Source: Alistipes sp.
GTDB lineage: Bacteria; Bacteroidota; Bacteroidia; Bacteroidales; Rikenellaceae
NCBI GenBank assembly: GCA_017391665.1
Contig: JAFOXS010000097.1
Coordinates: forward strand, 1-7,054
Reading direction: 5' to 3'
DNA: 7,054 nt
Each line of letters opens with the position of its first letter. The stretch's first letter is position 1. A program made the position numbers and the translations under genes. Positions 1 through 5,713 of the stretch are shown here, one piece after another. Below the pieces are notes generated by a model. The model made no database searches and was not told the DNA's origin. It saw only the letters and a program-made list of their open reading frames with translations.

Positions 1-1051
1 CGGCGGGCTGAATGCGCTTTACAACCTTCTCGCCATCGGCGTCTATGCGAACAAGCTCAGCTACGGGGCGCTTTGCGTCACGCTCATCAAGCTCGATGAT
101 AGCCACCTTCTCCTGATTGGGGTGATAGCCAATCTGCGAGGTCTGAATAACGGGCTTATAGATCCAGTCCTGCTCAATAGCGGGAGTGATGATCCACTTC
201 ACGGCACCCTTCGTTGCGCCAGCCTTAATCTCGCTGCGCAGAACGAACCAACCGTTATTGTGGTTCATACGGCCGTCGTAGAGCTTCAGATCGCCCGTAA
301 GCGACTCGATAGTTAGCTTGCTGAAAGGATCGTCGGGACGAGATGTGAACTTACGACCTACGGCGTAGGGTTCGGCGATGATATCGTCGGCCACGATGGG
401 GCTATAGCCTTTATCAATAAGGTGCTCCATATCCGCCAGCGAGCTCTTGCCATCGTGATAATCGCCCGTATGCAGGTGGTTGGGTTGCAACTCGAGCAGC
501 GGTGAGTTGGGCTGCTGGGGATAGATACCGCTCTTGTCATCCATCAACCAGGGCTTGCCAAACAGTGAGCCGGGGAAGAACTCAAGGTTAAAACCTGCCT
601 TGCCGATCAGATAGTCGGGGATGGGGCTGTCCAGATCGACCGTAACCTCAATCTGACGACCCTTTGCCTCAACACGCACCTTGTAGGTAAGGTTCAGGTC
701 GGGATAGATCATCGGATTGAAGCCCGTCAGGTGACGTGTCGAGTCGGGATACATCATCGTAGCGGTGATGCTGTTCTGGCCAACCTCGCGACCTATCTGC
801 TTGGGCACGGGCTGCCACTGACCGGGCGTAGCCTCCAGACGGATATCGCCGTTGGTTGCTACACGGTGGCCATTCATAATGATGCAGACACCCCCCTGGT
901 GTCCCTCGGGGTAGATGTCATCGAAAGCCATCACATCGACACCCGCATTCTTGAAGTACCCACCCTTAGTGAGCTGAAAACTCTGCGCCGAAGCCTCCGC
1001 GCCAAAGAGCGTAGCCATGGCGAGCACAAAGCCGAATAGTGTGTTTTTCAT
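1..1051 (-). CDS. Secreted glycoside hydrolase-like protein, N-terminal part (probable GH9 family), runs off the left edge
   Basis: The frame is open from an ATG at 1049-1051 to the window edge, giving 350 codons with no stop. The first ~22 residues are a signal peptide (Lys at 3, hydrophobic core LFGFVLAMATLFG, AxA-type site before QS at 23-24), so the product is exported. Residues ~25-300 form a beta-rich region with motifs such as DDIYPEGHQGG (44-54) and TPGQWQPVPK (75-84), which I associate with Bacteroidota glycosidases but cannot name as a domain. From ~300 the sequence KPVIQTSQIGYHPNQEKVAII fits the N-terminal Ig-like domain that precedes the catalytic (alpha/alpha)6 barrel in GH9 cellulases and glucosaminidases. 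The catalytic domain lies outside the window, so enzyme activity and substrate are inference. This start is supported by the signal peptide and the short A/T-rich leader. It is transcribed away from the tRNA unit and has its own candidate promoter. Confidence 0.75.
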   Translation of the reverse strand, partial: MKNTLFGFVLAMATLFGAEASAQSFQLTKGGYFKNAGVDVMAFDDIYPEGHQGGVCIIMNGHRVATNGDIRLEATPGQWQPVPKQIGREVGQNSITATMMYPDSTRHLTGFNPMIYPDLNLTYKVRVEAKGRQIEVTVDLDSPIPDYLIGKAGFNLEFFPGSLFGKPWLMDDKSGIYPQQPNSPLLELQPNHLHTGDYHDGKSSLADMEHLIDKGYSPIVADDIIAEPYAVGRKFTSRPDDPFSKLTIESLTGDLKLYDGRMNHNNGWFVLRSEIKAGATKGAVKWIITPAIEQDWIYKPVIQTSQIGYHPNQEKVAIIELDERDAKRPVAELVRIDADGEKVVKRIQPA

Positions 1052-1138
1052 AAATAAATATTAATGTGATTTGTGTTGATATTAAACCATTTTCTGCACC
1101 CAAAGCCCTGGCGCTATAAAAATGCCTCCAGTCTCAAA

Positions 1139-1146
1139 CAAATATA
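1139..1146 (-). promoter_or_regulatory. Candidate Bacteroidota -7 box for the glycoside hydrolase gene
   Basis: Read on the minus strand this is TATATTTG, a full match to the Bacteroidota -7 consensus TAnnTTTG. It lies about 87 nt upstream of the ATG at 1051, leaving an AT-rich leader of roughly 80 nt. There is no TTTG at the preferred ~19-nt spacing upstream. A TTTG occurs 13 nt upstream, which is too close, so the -33 element is weak and the call rests on the -7 box alone. Confidence 0.4.
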
Positions 1147-1476
1147 CAAACATTTCAATCAAAAACACCATATTTCAGCCATAAAGTCATATCCGAGTAC
1201 GATAATACTACCCCTGGTGCGCAGCCACCTGACAACCATCAAGCAAGGAAACAAAAAAGAAAAGAGTCTTGATAATACTATCAAACATCTTTGTCGGGAT
1301 GACTGGATTCGAACAGCGAAGCCGAAGCGGGAATACCGCTAAAATTAAAAATCATTATATCCCCGCAACCATATATTACAGAATACCAACCAGCACGACT
1401 GTGAGCAGACGCGAGCTGAACGAGCGGTTTTGTTATGCGGAGGGCGGGAAGTTCACTTCACAGACCACCACATAAC
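1147..1476. other. Intergenic stretch without a credible gene
   Basis: The short open frames here are unlike coding sequence in composition and resemble no family I know. The stretch contains the decamer GATAATACTA twice (1201-1210 and 1271-1280), an inverted repeat TTGATA-atac-TATCAA (1269-1284), a displaced tRNA-Pro 3' end (1293-1319), a small perfect hairpin AGCGG-GAATA-CCGCT (1326-1340), and the left arm of a larger inverted repeat (1403-1437). This looks like a decayed insertion or recombination region rather than a functional gene. Confidence 0.6.
1293..1319 (-). repeat. Displaced copy of the tRNA-Pro 3' end (att-like remnant)
   Basis: Positions 1293-1314 are identical to 1521-1542, which encode the acceptor 3' strand, discriminator base and most of the T arm of the intact tRNA-Pro gene. 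The match continues to 1319 (against 1548) with one missing base that breaks the T stem. The copy is in the same orientation, 228 bp downstream of the original, and ends exactly at the tRNA 3' boundary. The D arm, anticodon arm and 5' acceptor strand are absent, so it cannot make a tRNA. This fits a distal att repeat left by a tRNA-targeting integrative element, or a partial tRNA gene duplication. Confidence 0.75.
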
Positions 1477-1511
1477 AAAAAAACCGCAGGAAAGATTCCT
1501 GCGGTCTGCTC
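1403..1511. repeat. Imperfect inverted repeat spanning the tRNA terminator
   Basis: The left arm (1403-1437) reads GAGCAGAC, 13 unmatched bases, then GCGGTTTTGTTATG. The right arm (1471-1511) reads CATAACAAAAAAACCGC, a 16-base segment, then GTCTGCTC. The 8-bp outer and 6-bp inner ends pair exactly, and the GCGGTTTT block pairs apart from three extra A/T in the right arm. The 33 bases between the arms (1438-1470) hold no recognisable gene. The right arm contains the tRNA terminator, so the left arm may be a degenerate, inverted copy of that terminator region. Confidence 0.6.
1477..1505 (-). terminator. Rho-independent terminator of the tRNA-Met/tRNA-Pro unit
   Basis: A perfect 10-bp stem ACCGCAGGAA / TTCCTGCGGT (1483-1492 and 1496-1505) closes a 3-nt loop. 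On the minus strand it is followed by a run of seven T (1477-1483, the last shared with the stem). It begins about 16 nt past the 3' end of tRNA-Pro, the expected position for ending this transcript. Confidence 0.85.
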
Positions 1512-1521
1512 AAAAAGTTAG

Positions 1522-1596
1522 TCGGGATGACTGGATTCGAACCAGCGACACCACGCCCCCCAGACGTGTACTCTAACCGGGCTGAGCTACATCCCG
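1522..1596 (-). tRNA. tRNA-Pro (anticodon GGG)
   Basis: A complete 75-nt cloverleaf can be folded. The acceptor is CGGGATG / CATCCCG with discriminator A. The D stem is GCTC / GAGT, the anticodon stem CACGT / GCGTG, the anticodon loop CTGGGGG (anticodon GGG at loop positions 3-5), and the T stem GCTGG / CCAGT around TTCGAAT. It reads proline codons CCC and CCU. CCA is not encoded and must be added after transcription, as is usual in Bacteroidota. It is the second gene of a two-tRNA unit, 44 nt after tRNA-Met. Its 3' end is duplicated at 1293-1319. Confidence 0.96.
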
Positions 1597-1612
1597 AGAA
1601 TACATCTTGATA

Positions 1613-1640
1613 CTTTCAGCGGACGGGTCCTCCGCGAAAG
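1613..1640 (-). other. Hairpin in the tRNA-Met/tRNA-Pro spacer
   Basis: The spacer immediately after the tRNA-Met discriminator base can fold into CTTTC+GCGGA paired with TCCGC+GAAAG. That is ten base pairs with one bulged base and a 7-nt loop. It has no T run, so it is not a terminator. It may help present the tRNA 3' end to processing nucleases; that role is inference. Confidence 0.5.
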
Positions 1641-1714
1641 TAGCGAGAGAGAGACTTGAACTCTCGACCTCATGATTATGAATCATGCGCTCTAACCAGC
1701 TGAGCTATCTCGCC
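1641..1714 (-). tRNA. tRNA-Met (anticodon CAT), elongator type
   Basis: A complete 74-nt cloverleaf can be folded. The acceptor is GGCGAGA / TCTCGCT with a G1-U72 wobble and discriminator A. The D stem is GCTC / GAGC, the anticodon stem CATGA / TCATG with loop TTCATAA, and the T stem GAGAG / CTCTC around TTCAAGT. The anticodon stem lacks the three G-C pairs of initiator tRNA, so this is not tRNA-fMet. A CAT anticodon could also belong to tRNA-Ile2 (lysidine-modified), but the loop resembles elongator Met. CCA is not encoded. It is the first gene of the tRNA unit, about 19 nt past the promoter's -7 box. Confidence 0.94.
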
Positions 1715-1732
1715 ATTACCTAAATGCGAGTG

Positions 1733-1763
1733 CAAAGATATACTATTTTTTCTTTCGTGCAAA
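1733..1763 (-). promoter_or_regulatory. Bacteroidota housekeeping promoter of the tRNA unit
   Basis: On the minus strand TTTG (1763-1760) is followed after exactly 19 nt by TATCTTTG (1740-1733), a full match to the -33 TTTG / -7 TAnnTTTG promoter described for Bacteroides. Transcription would begin a few bases downstream, roughly 10-15 nt before tRNA-Met. The -33 element lies inside a perfect 14-bp palindrome (1759-1772). Confidence 0.85.
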
Positions 1764-1772
1764 ATATTTTGC
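1759..1772. promoter_or_regulatory. Perfect 14-bp palindrome GCAAAATATTTTGC in the divergent promoter region
   Basis: GCAAAAT/ATTTTGC is a perfect dyad between the divergent tRNA unit and the channel gene, covering the -33 box of the tRNA promoter. Its right half, ATATTTTGC, recurs at 1809-1817 just upstream of the channel gene. It could be an operator or simply symmetric promoter sequence; nothing in the window names a binding protein. Confidence 0.4.
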
Positions 1773-1808
1773 AAAAAATTTACTTTTATTTTTCGTTTTC
1801 TGCGGCAC

Positions 1809-1816
1809 ATATTTTG
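1809..1816 (+). promoter_or_regulatory. Weak candidate -7 box for the ion channel gene
   Basis: ATATTTTG (with TATTTTG at 1810-1816) lies 27 nt upstream of the channel ATG. It resembles TAnnTTTG but is one base short or out of register, and no TTTG sits at the preferred distance upstream. The position is plausible but the match is poor. Confidence 0.3.
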
Positions 1817-1843
1817 CCTCGTATAGCCTAAAACGTTGATTAT

Positions 1844-2506
1844 ATGAAGAGTGATAACAAATTACCGAGAATTATTAATCTCCTTGCCGGCCTGGCACTT
1901 TTAATCGGAGTATCTGTCGAGGTGCTTACGGGCAATCATCTCACCTATTCGGAGTGGTACCTGTGGCTGCAGCTTGCAGTGTGTGTGATCTTCATTTTTG
2001 ACTTCGCATCGGCTCTTACACGGCGTCATGCCGATAGCAGATACTATATATTAAATATCCTGCTGCTGATCATATCGATTCCCTATCTCAACATCCTGCA
2101 TTGGATCGGCTTTGTGCCCATGCGCAGCACCGCCATCATCATTGCAGCTCTGCCACTCGTGCGTTCGTTTGTAGCCATGGGCGTTGTGGTGCAGTGGTTC
2201 ATTGATAGTGGCGTAAAGCGACTCTTTGCCGCCTACCTCTTTACGGTTGTATGCTTTACATATCTGGCAGCGCTGATCTTCTACGACTACGAGGTGGGCA
2301 TAAACCATCACCTCCACGGCTTTGGCAATGCTCTGTGGTGGGCCTGGATGGGGGTGACCACTGTGGGCGCCCAAATATTTCCCGTAACGGCCATAGGCAA
2401 AGTTCTGGCCGTGCTGCTACCCGCACTCGGCATGATGTTCTTCCCTATATTTACGATCTACATCACCAATATATACTCGGCCGATAAGGAGAAGTCGAAG
2501 AATTGA
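1844..2506 (+). CDS. Six-helix ion channel of the potassium-channel superfamily with a non-canonical filter
   Basis: The 220-residue inner-membrane protein is mostly hydrophobic. Approximate helices are S1 at 9-28, S2 at 38-58, S3 at 67-88, S4 at 93-116, S5 at 124-147, a pore helix at 160-172, and S6 at 184-210, followed by a short charged tail. The pore segment FGNALWWAWMGVTTVGAQ matches the voltage-gated-like K+ channel pattern, but the filter reads TTVGAQ (172-177) instead of TTVGYG, lacking the aromatic residue and second glycine. The S4 candidate has only Arg94 and Arg107, so voltage sensing is doubtful. There is no cytosolic RCK or cyclic-nucleotide domain. The family assignment is fairly secure, but ion selectivity cannot be read from the sequence. 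It starts 129 nt from the divergent tRNA-Met and ends 50 nt before the hydrolase gene. It ends in TGA, showing that TGA is a normal stop here. Confidence 0.8.
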   Translation: MKSDNKLPRIINLLAGLALLIGVSVEVLTGNHLTYSEWYLWLQLAVCVIFIFDFASALTRRHADSRYYILNILLLIISIPYLNILHWIGFVPMRSTAIIIAALPLVRSFVAMGVVVQWFIDSGVKRLFAAYLFTVVCFTYLAALIFYDYEVGINHHLHGFGNALWWAWMGVTTVGAQIFPVTAIGKVLAVLLPALGMMFFPIFTIYITNIYSADKEKSKN

Positions 2507-2537
2507 CTTGTTTTTCGGGCAGAATGTGCTAATTTTG
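2507..2537 (+). promoter_or_regulatory. Bacteroidota promoter for the CocE/NonD hydrolase gene
   Basis: CTTG (2507-2510) is followed after 19 nt by TAATTTTG (2530-2537), a full match to the TAnnTTTG -7 box and three of four bases of the -33 TTTG. The -33 element begins at the base after the channel stop codon. Transcription would start about 10-15 nt before the ATG at 2557, giving a very short leader. The hydrolase therefore probably has its own transcript even though it follows the channel closely. Confidence 0.75.
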
Positions 2538-2556
2538 CGTAATAAAACACGTTGCA

Positions 2557-4410
2557 ATGAAGAGATACCTTCTACTTATACTCTTGGCTTCTGTGGCCTT
2601 TATTTGCGCCACTGCGGCACCTGAAACCCAAACTGCGGAGGCTATCGATGCCCGTTGGCTCAAGGCACACTACACCAAGAGCGAATACATGATACCCATG
2701 CGTGACGGCGTGAAGCTCTACACCGCAGTCTATACCCCAAAAAACAAGCGCACAAAGCATCCCATCCTGATGCAGCGCACGCCTTACGGACATTCGCCCT
2801 ACGGCAAGAAGAGCACCAACATCTGGCGCAATAAGATTTTTGAGAACTATCTGCGAGCCGAATATATCCTCGTATTCCAGGATACACGTGGCCGCTGGAT
2901 GAGTGAGGGCGACTTTATCAACGTACCGCCATATATCGAGCACAAAACGGGCACAAAAGCCATCGACGAGGCCTCAGACACGTACGATACCGTAGAGTGG
3001 TTGCTTCGCAAAATAAAGCACCACAACGGTCGCGTAGGCGTATATGGCAACTCCTACTGCGGATACTACGCCCTGATGGCGGCCGCAAGCGGACATCCAG
3101 CCATAGTGGCCGTATCGCCGCAGGCTCCGATGGTCGACTGGTGGATGGGTGACGACATACACCACAACGGCGCGTTGGCCATGCTCGACATCGTATCGTT
3201 CCTGCCCGCACTCGGCACCACAACCCGCAAAGGCCCCACATCGGAGAATGAGCCCTTCGACCCGCCCATTATTGAGGGCGAAGTAGGGGAGTTCTTCATG
3301 CAGAATACCCTTGCCGACATCACACGCAAGGTGGATGGTCGTGTGCCCTTGTGGGAGGATATCATCTCTCATCCCGATTATGACGCCTGGTGGCAGGCTC
3401 GCGATGCACGCCGTGCACTAAAGCGCATCACATCGGCTATGTTGCTCGTAGGTGGCACATTCGATGCCGAGGATCCGTATGGCGTATGGGAGGCATATCG
3501 AACACTCAAGGAGTACAATCCCGAGCTGGATTGTCGTCTTGTCGTAGGCCCGTGGACGCATGGTGCGTGGCGTGGCAATGGCGACGCCAACCGTCTGGGT
3601 GAGGTGGAGTTTTCGGAGGAGTCGCTATCGCAATTCTATCGCGACGAGGTGGAGTTTCCATTCTTTGAGCAGTATCTGCGTGACCAGGGTCAGGGTGGTG
3701 CTTCAGCTACGGGAGCGCTCGTCTTCTTCACGGGCGAGAACTGCTGGCGCGAGATGGATGAGTGGAATACAGAGAATTATAAGGAGCAGAGAATCTACCT
3801 TACAGAGGATGGTGCGTTGCAGAGCGAGGTGTCGGAGCTAAAGAACTCATATTCATCTTACATCTCGGATCCCAGTGCACCCGTACCGTATTATCCCGAC
3901 ATTGCGTCACGCCGCAAGAGCGACTATCTGATTCGCGGACAGGAGTTTGTAGAGGATCGTGAGGATGTTTTGACATTTCTGTCGCCGGTACTCTCCGAGG
4001 ATATGATTGTGGCAGGAGGCATCACGGCCGAATTATTCGCATCAATCAGCACTACGGATGCCGACTTTGTCGTAAAACTAATCGACGTAGGCCCCAACGG
4101 CGAGACAGAGATGATGGTGCGAGCCAATATCATGCGTGGCCGCTATCGCAACAGCTTCTCCGAGCCCGAGGCATTCACTCCAGGCAAGGTGGAGCGCATA
4201 GAGGTAAACCTCACGGATGTGGCACACACCTTCCTTGCGGGACATCGCATCAAGGTGCAGGTGCAGAGCTCATGGTTTCCGCTCTTTGATCGCAACCCGC
4301 AGCAGTTTATCGACATCTACAAGGCTGGCAAGGAGGATTTTATCCCCAGCCAGATAAAGATCTTCCACGACGCCGAACACCCCTCGGCAATACGCTTTAA
4401 CGTGATGTAA
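2557..4410 (+). CDS. Secreted CocE/NonD family alpha/beta hydrolase (X-Pro dipeptidyl-peptidase S15-like)
   Basis: The 617-residue protein carries an N-terminal signal peptide (hydrophobic 4-20, likely cleaved after ~residue 20). The Cys at 17 lacks a proper lipobox, so export to the periplasm is likelier than lipidation. The alpha/beta-hydrolase domain starts with the family motif MRDGVKLYTAVYTP (48-61). The nucleophile elbow is GNSYCG with Ser166, the probable acid is Asp303 in GGTFDAED, and the base is His335 in GPWTHGAW, giving a complete triad. From ~470 to the end is the C-terminal beta jelly-roll typical of CocE, PepX and glutaryl-7-ACA acylases. Family members hydrolyse ester or amide bonds (cocaine esterase, X-Pro dipeptidyl peptidase, cephalosporin acylase). 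The natural substrate here is unknown, though a periplasmic peptidase or esterase is reasonable. The length is normal for Bacteroidota homologues. It is flanked by its own promoter and a strong terminator, so it is likely monocistronic. Confidence 0.92.
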   Translation: MKRYLLLILLASVAFICATAAPETQTAEAIDARWLKAHYTKSEYMIPMRDGVKLYTAVYTPKNKRTKHPILMQRTPYGHSPYGKKSTNIWRNKIFENYLRAEYILVFQDTRGRWMSEGDFINVPPYIEHKTGTKAIDEASDTYDTVEWLLRKIKHHNGRVGVYGNSYCGYYALMAAASGHPAIVAVSPQAPMVDWWMGDDIHHNGALAMLDIVSFLPALGTTTRKGPTSENEPFDPPIIEGEVGEFFMQNTLADITRKVDGRVPLWEDIISHPDYDAWWQARDARRALKRITSAMLLVGGTFDAEDPYGVWEAYRTLKEYNPELDCRLVVGPWTHGAWRGNGDANRLGEVEFSEESLSQFYRDEVEFPFFEQYLRDQGQGGASATGALVFFTGENCWREMDEWNTENYKEQRIYLTEDGALQSEVSELKNSYSSYISDPSAPVPYYPDIASRRKSDYLIRGQEFVEDREDVLTFLSPVLSEDMIVAGGITAELFASISTTDADFVVKLIDVGPNGETEMMVRANIMRGRYRNSFSEPEAFTPGKVERIEVNLTDVAHTFLAGHRIKVQVQSSWFPLFDRNPQQFIDIYKAGKEDFIPSQIKIFHDAEHPSAIRFNVM

Positions 4411-4449
4411 AAAAAAGTCCGTCTGCAGCTGGCAGGCGGACTTTTATAT
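4411..4449. terminator. Bidirectional intrinsic terminator between convergent genes
   Basis: A 14-bp stem AAAAGTCCGTCTGC / GCAGGCGGACTTTT (4413-4426 and 4432-4445, one G-T wobble) closes a 5-nt loop. An A run on the left and a T run on the right make it an intrinsic terminator on both strands. It serves the hydrolase gene, ending at 4410, and the serC-serA-DUF1015 operon, ending at 4465. Confidence 0.9.
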
Positions 4450-4464
4450 TGTAATGCGTAAACG

Positions 4465-5706
4465 CTATTCGAACGAGTGAATAACCACTCCCGAGCGCAG
4501 TTTAGGTTCAAACCACGTGGTCTTCGGGGGCATGATGTTACCCGTGTCGGCAATATCAATAAGCTGCTGCATCGAAACAGGGTAGAGGGCAAAGGCTGCT
4601 GCCATCTCGCCACTATCCACACGGCGTTTCAGTTCGCCAAGACCTCGGATACCACCCACGAAGTCGATACGCTTCGATGTACGCAAGTCGCTAATACCCA
4701 AAATCTTATCCAGCACCAGATTAGACAGTACTGTAACATCCAGCACACCGATAGGATCCGCATCGTCATACGTACCCTCGCGAGCCGTAAGGCTATACCA
4801 CTCGCCATCGATATACATCGCAAAGTTATGCAACGCATTGGGCGTATATATCTCCGCACCCTTATTCTCTACCTCAAACGACTCACTGAGGCGCTCCAGC
4901 AACTCCTCCTTCGAAAGACCATTCAGATCGCGCACAACGCGGTTATAGTCGATAATGCGCAGCTGCGATGCAGGGAACGTCACGGCCAAGAAGTAGCAAT
5001 ACTCCTCCTCGCCTGTATGCGAGGGGTTCTTCGACATACACTCCTGACCCACGCGAGCGGCAGCAGCCGTACGGTGGTGACCATCGGCAACGTAGAGCGC
5101 AGGCACCTGGGCAAAGAGCTCCGTCAGGCGACGATTCTGCTCCGCCGAGCGTATCACCCAGAAGTGGTGACCAAAGCCATCGGCGGCAATGAAATCGTAG
5201 TCGGGCTCGTTATGCTTTACAACATCCTCAACGATGGCGTTAATCTCGTCATTGTCGGGGTAGGTGAAGAATACGGGCTCGATGTTGGCCTTCTGGTTGC
5301 GGACGTGAATCATACGATCCTCCTCCTTATCGGGACGTGTCAGCTCGTGCTTCTTGATTGCACCCGAGAGGTAATCCTCAAAGTGACAACACATTGCAAT
5401 ACCATACTGCGTGCGGCCAGCCATCGTCTGCGCATAGACGTAGTAGTGCTCCTCCTCGTCCTGCTTGAGCCATCCACGCTCCTTCCAGAGGCGGAAGTTC
5501 TCAACGGCTTTATCATAGACCGCAGCCGAATGCTCGTCGGCAATAGGGTCGAAGTCGATTTCGGGTTTGATGATGTGCAGCAGCGAACGCTCCGTAGCCT
5601 CGGCTTTGGCCTCGGCAGAGTTCAGCACATCGTAGGGTCGCGATGCTACCTCGGCAGCATACTCTTTGGGCGGTCGGATACCGCAAAAGGGTTTTACTCG
5701 AACCAT
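4465..5706 (-). CDS. DUF1015 family protein, last gene of the serine operon
   Basis: The 413-residue product has the hallmarks of DUF1015: the N-terminal start VRVKPFCGIRPP with RPYDVL at 23-28, the central YVADGHHRTAAAA motif (DGHHR at 208-212), and the C-terminal block MPPKTTWFEPKLRSG (392-406). It has no signal peptide or membrane helix, so it is cytosolic. The ATG at 5704-5706 lies 7 nt after the serA stop, which implies co-transcription. The family has no firmly established function that I know of. Its recurrent pairing with serA/serC in Bacteroidota suggests a role in serine or phosphoserine metabolism. The DGHHR motif resembles the GxHR-type motif of ParB/sulfiredoxin-fold enzymes, a fold that includes the free-serine kinase SerK; this link is inference. 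Length is normal and the gene is intact. Confidence 0.9.
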   Translation of the reverse strand: MVRVKPFCGIRPPKEYAAEVASRPYDVLNSAEAKAEATERSLLHIIKPEIDFDPIADEHSAAVYDKAVENFRLWKERGWLKQDEEEHYYVYAQTMAGRTQYGIAMCCHFEDYLSGAIKKHELTRPDKEEDRMIHVRNQKANIEPVFFTYPDNDEINAIVEDVVKHNEPDYDFIAADGFGHHFWVIRSAEQNRRLTELFAQVPALYVADGHHRTAAAARVGQECMSKNPSHTGEEEYCYFLAVTFPASQLRIIDYNRVVRDLNGLSKEELLERLSESFEVENKGAEIYTPNALHNFAMYIDGEWYSLTAREGTYDDADPIGVLDVTVLSNLVLDKILGISDLRTSKRIDFVGGIRGLGELKRRVDSGEMAAAFALYPVSMQQLIDIADTGNIMPPKTTWFEPKLRSGVVIHSFE

Positions 5707-5713
5707 AAAAGGG

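Noticed and set aside
1326..1340. Hairpin AGCGG-GAATA-CCGCT as a terminator
   Set aside because: It has only a 5-bp stem and no T run on either strand; the AAAATT that follows on the plus strand is not a terminator tract.
1073..1475. Two overlapping small plus-strand frames in the intergenic region
   Set aside because: They run through the tRNA remnant, palindromes and inverted repeat, have low-complexity Lys/Ser/Thr/Arg-rich products, and lack a convincing start context or homology.
2557..2616. Lipoprotein signal for the CocE/NonD hydrolase
   Set aside because: Cys17 is preceded by AFI, which does not fit the lipobox pattern (small residues at -3 to -1); an ordinary signal peptidase I site near residue 20 is more likely.
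2572..3590. Several minus-strand frames of 67-132 codons inside the hydrolase gene
   Set aside because: They overlap one another and lie antisense to a full-length hydrolase with an intact catalytic triad; they are reading-frame shadows.
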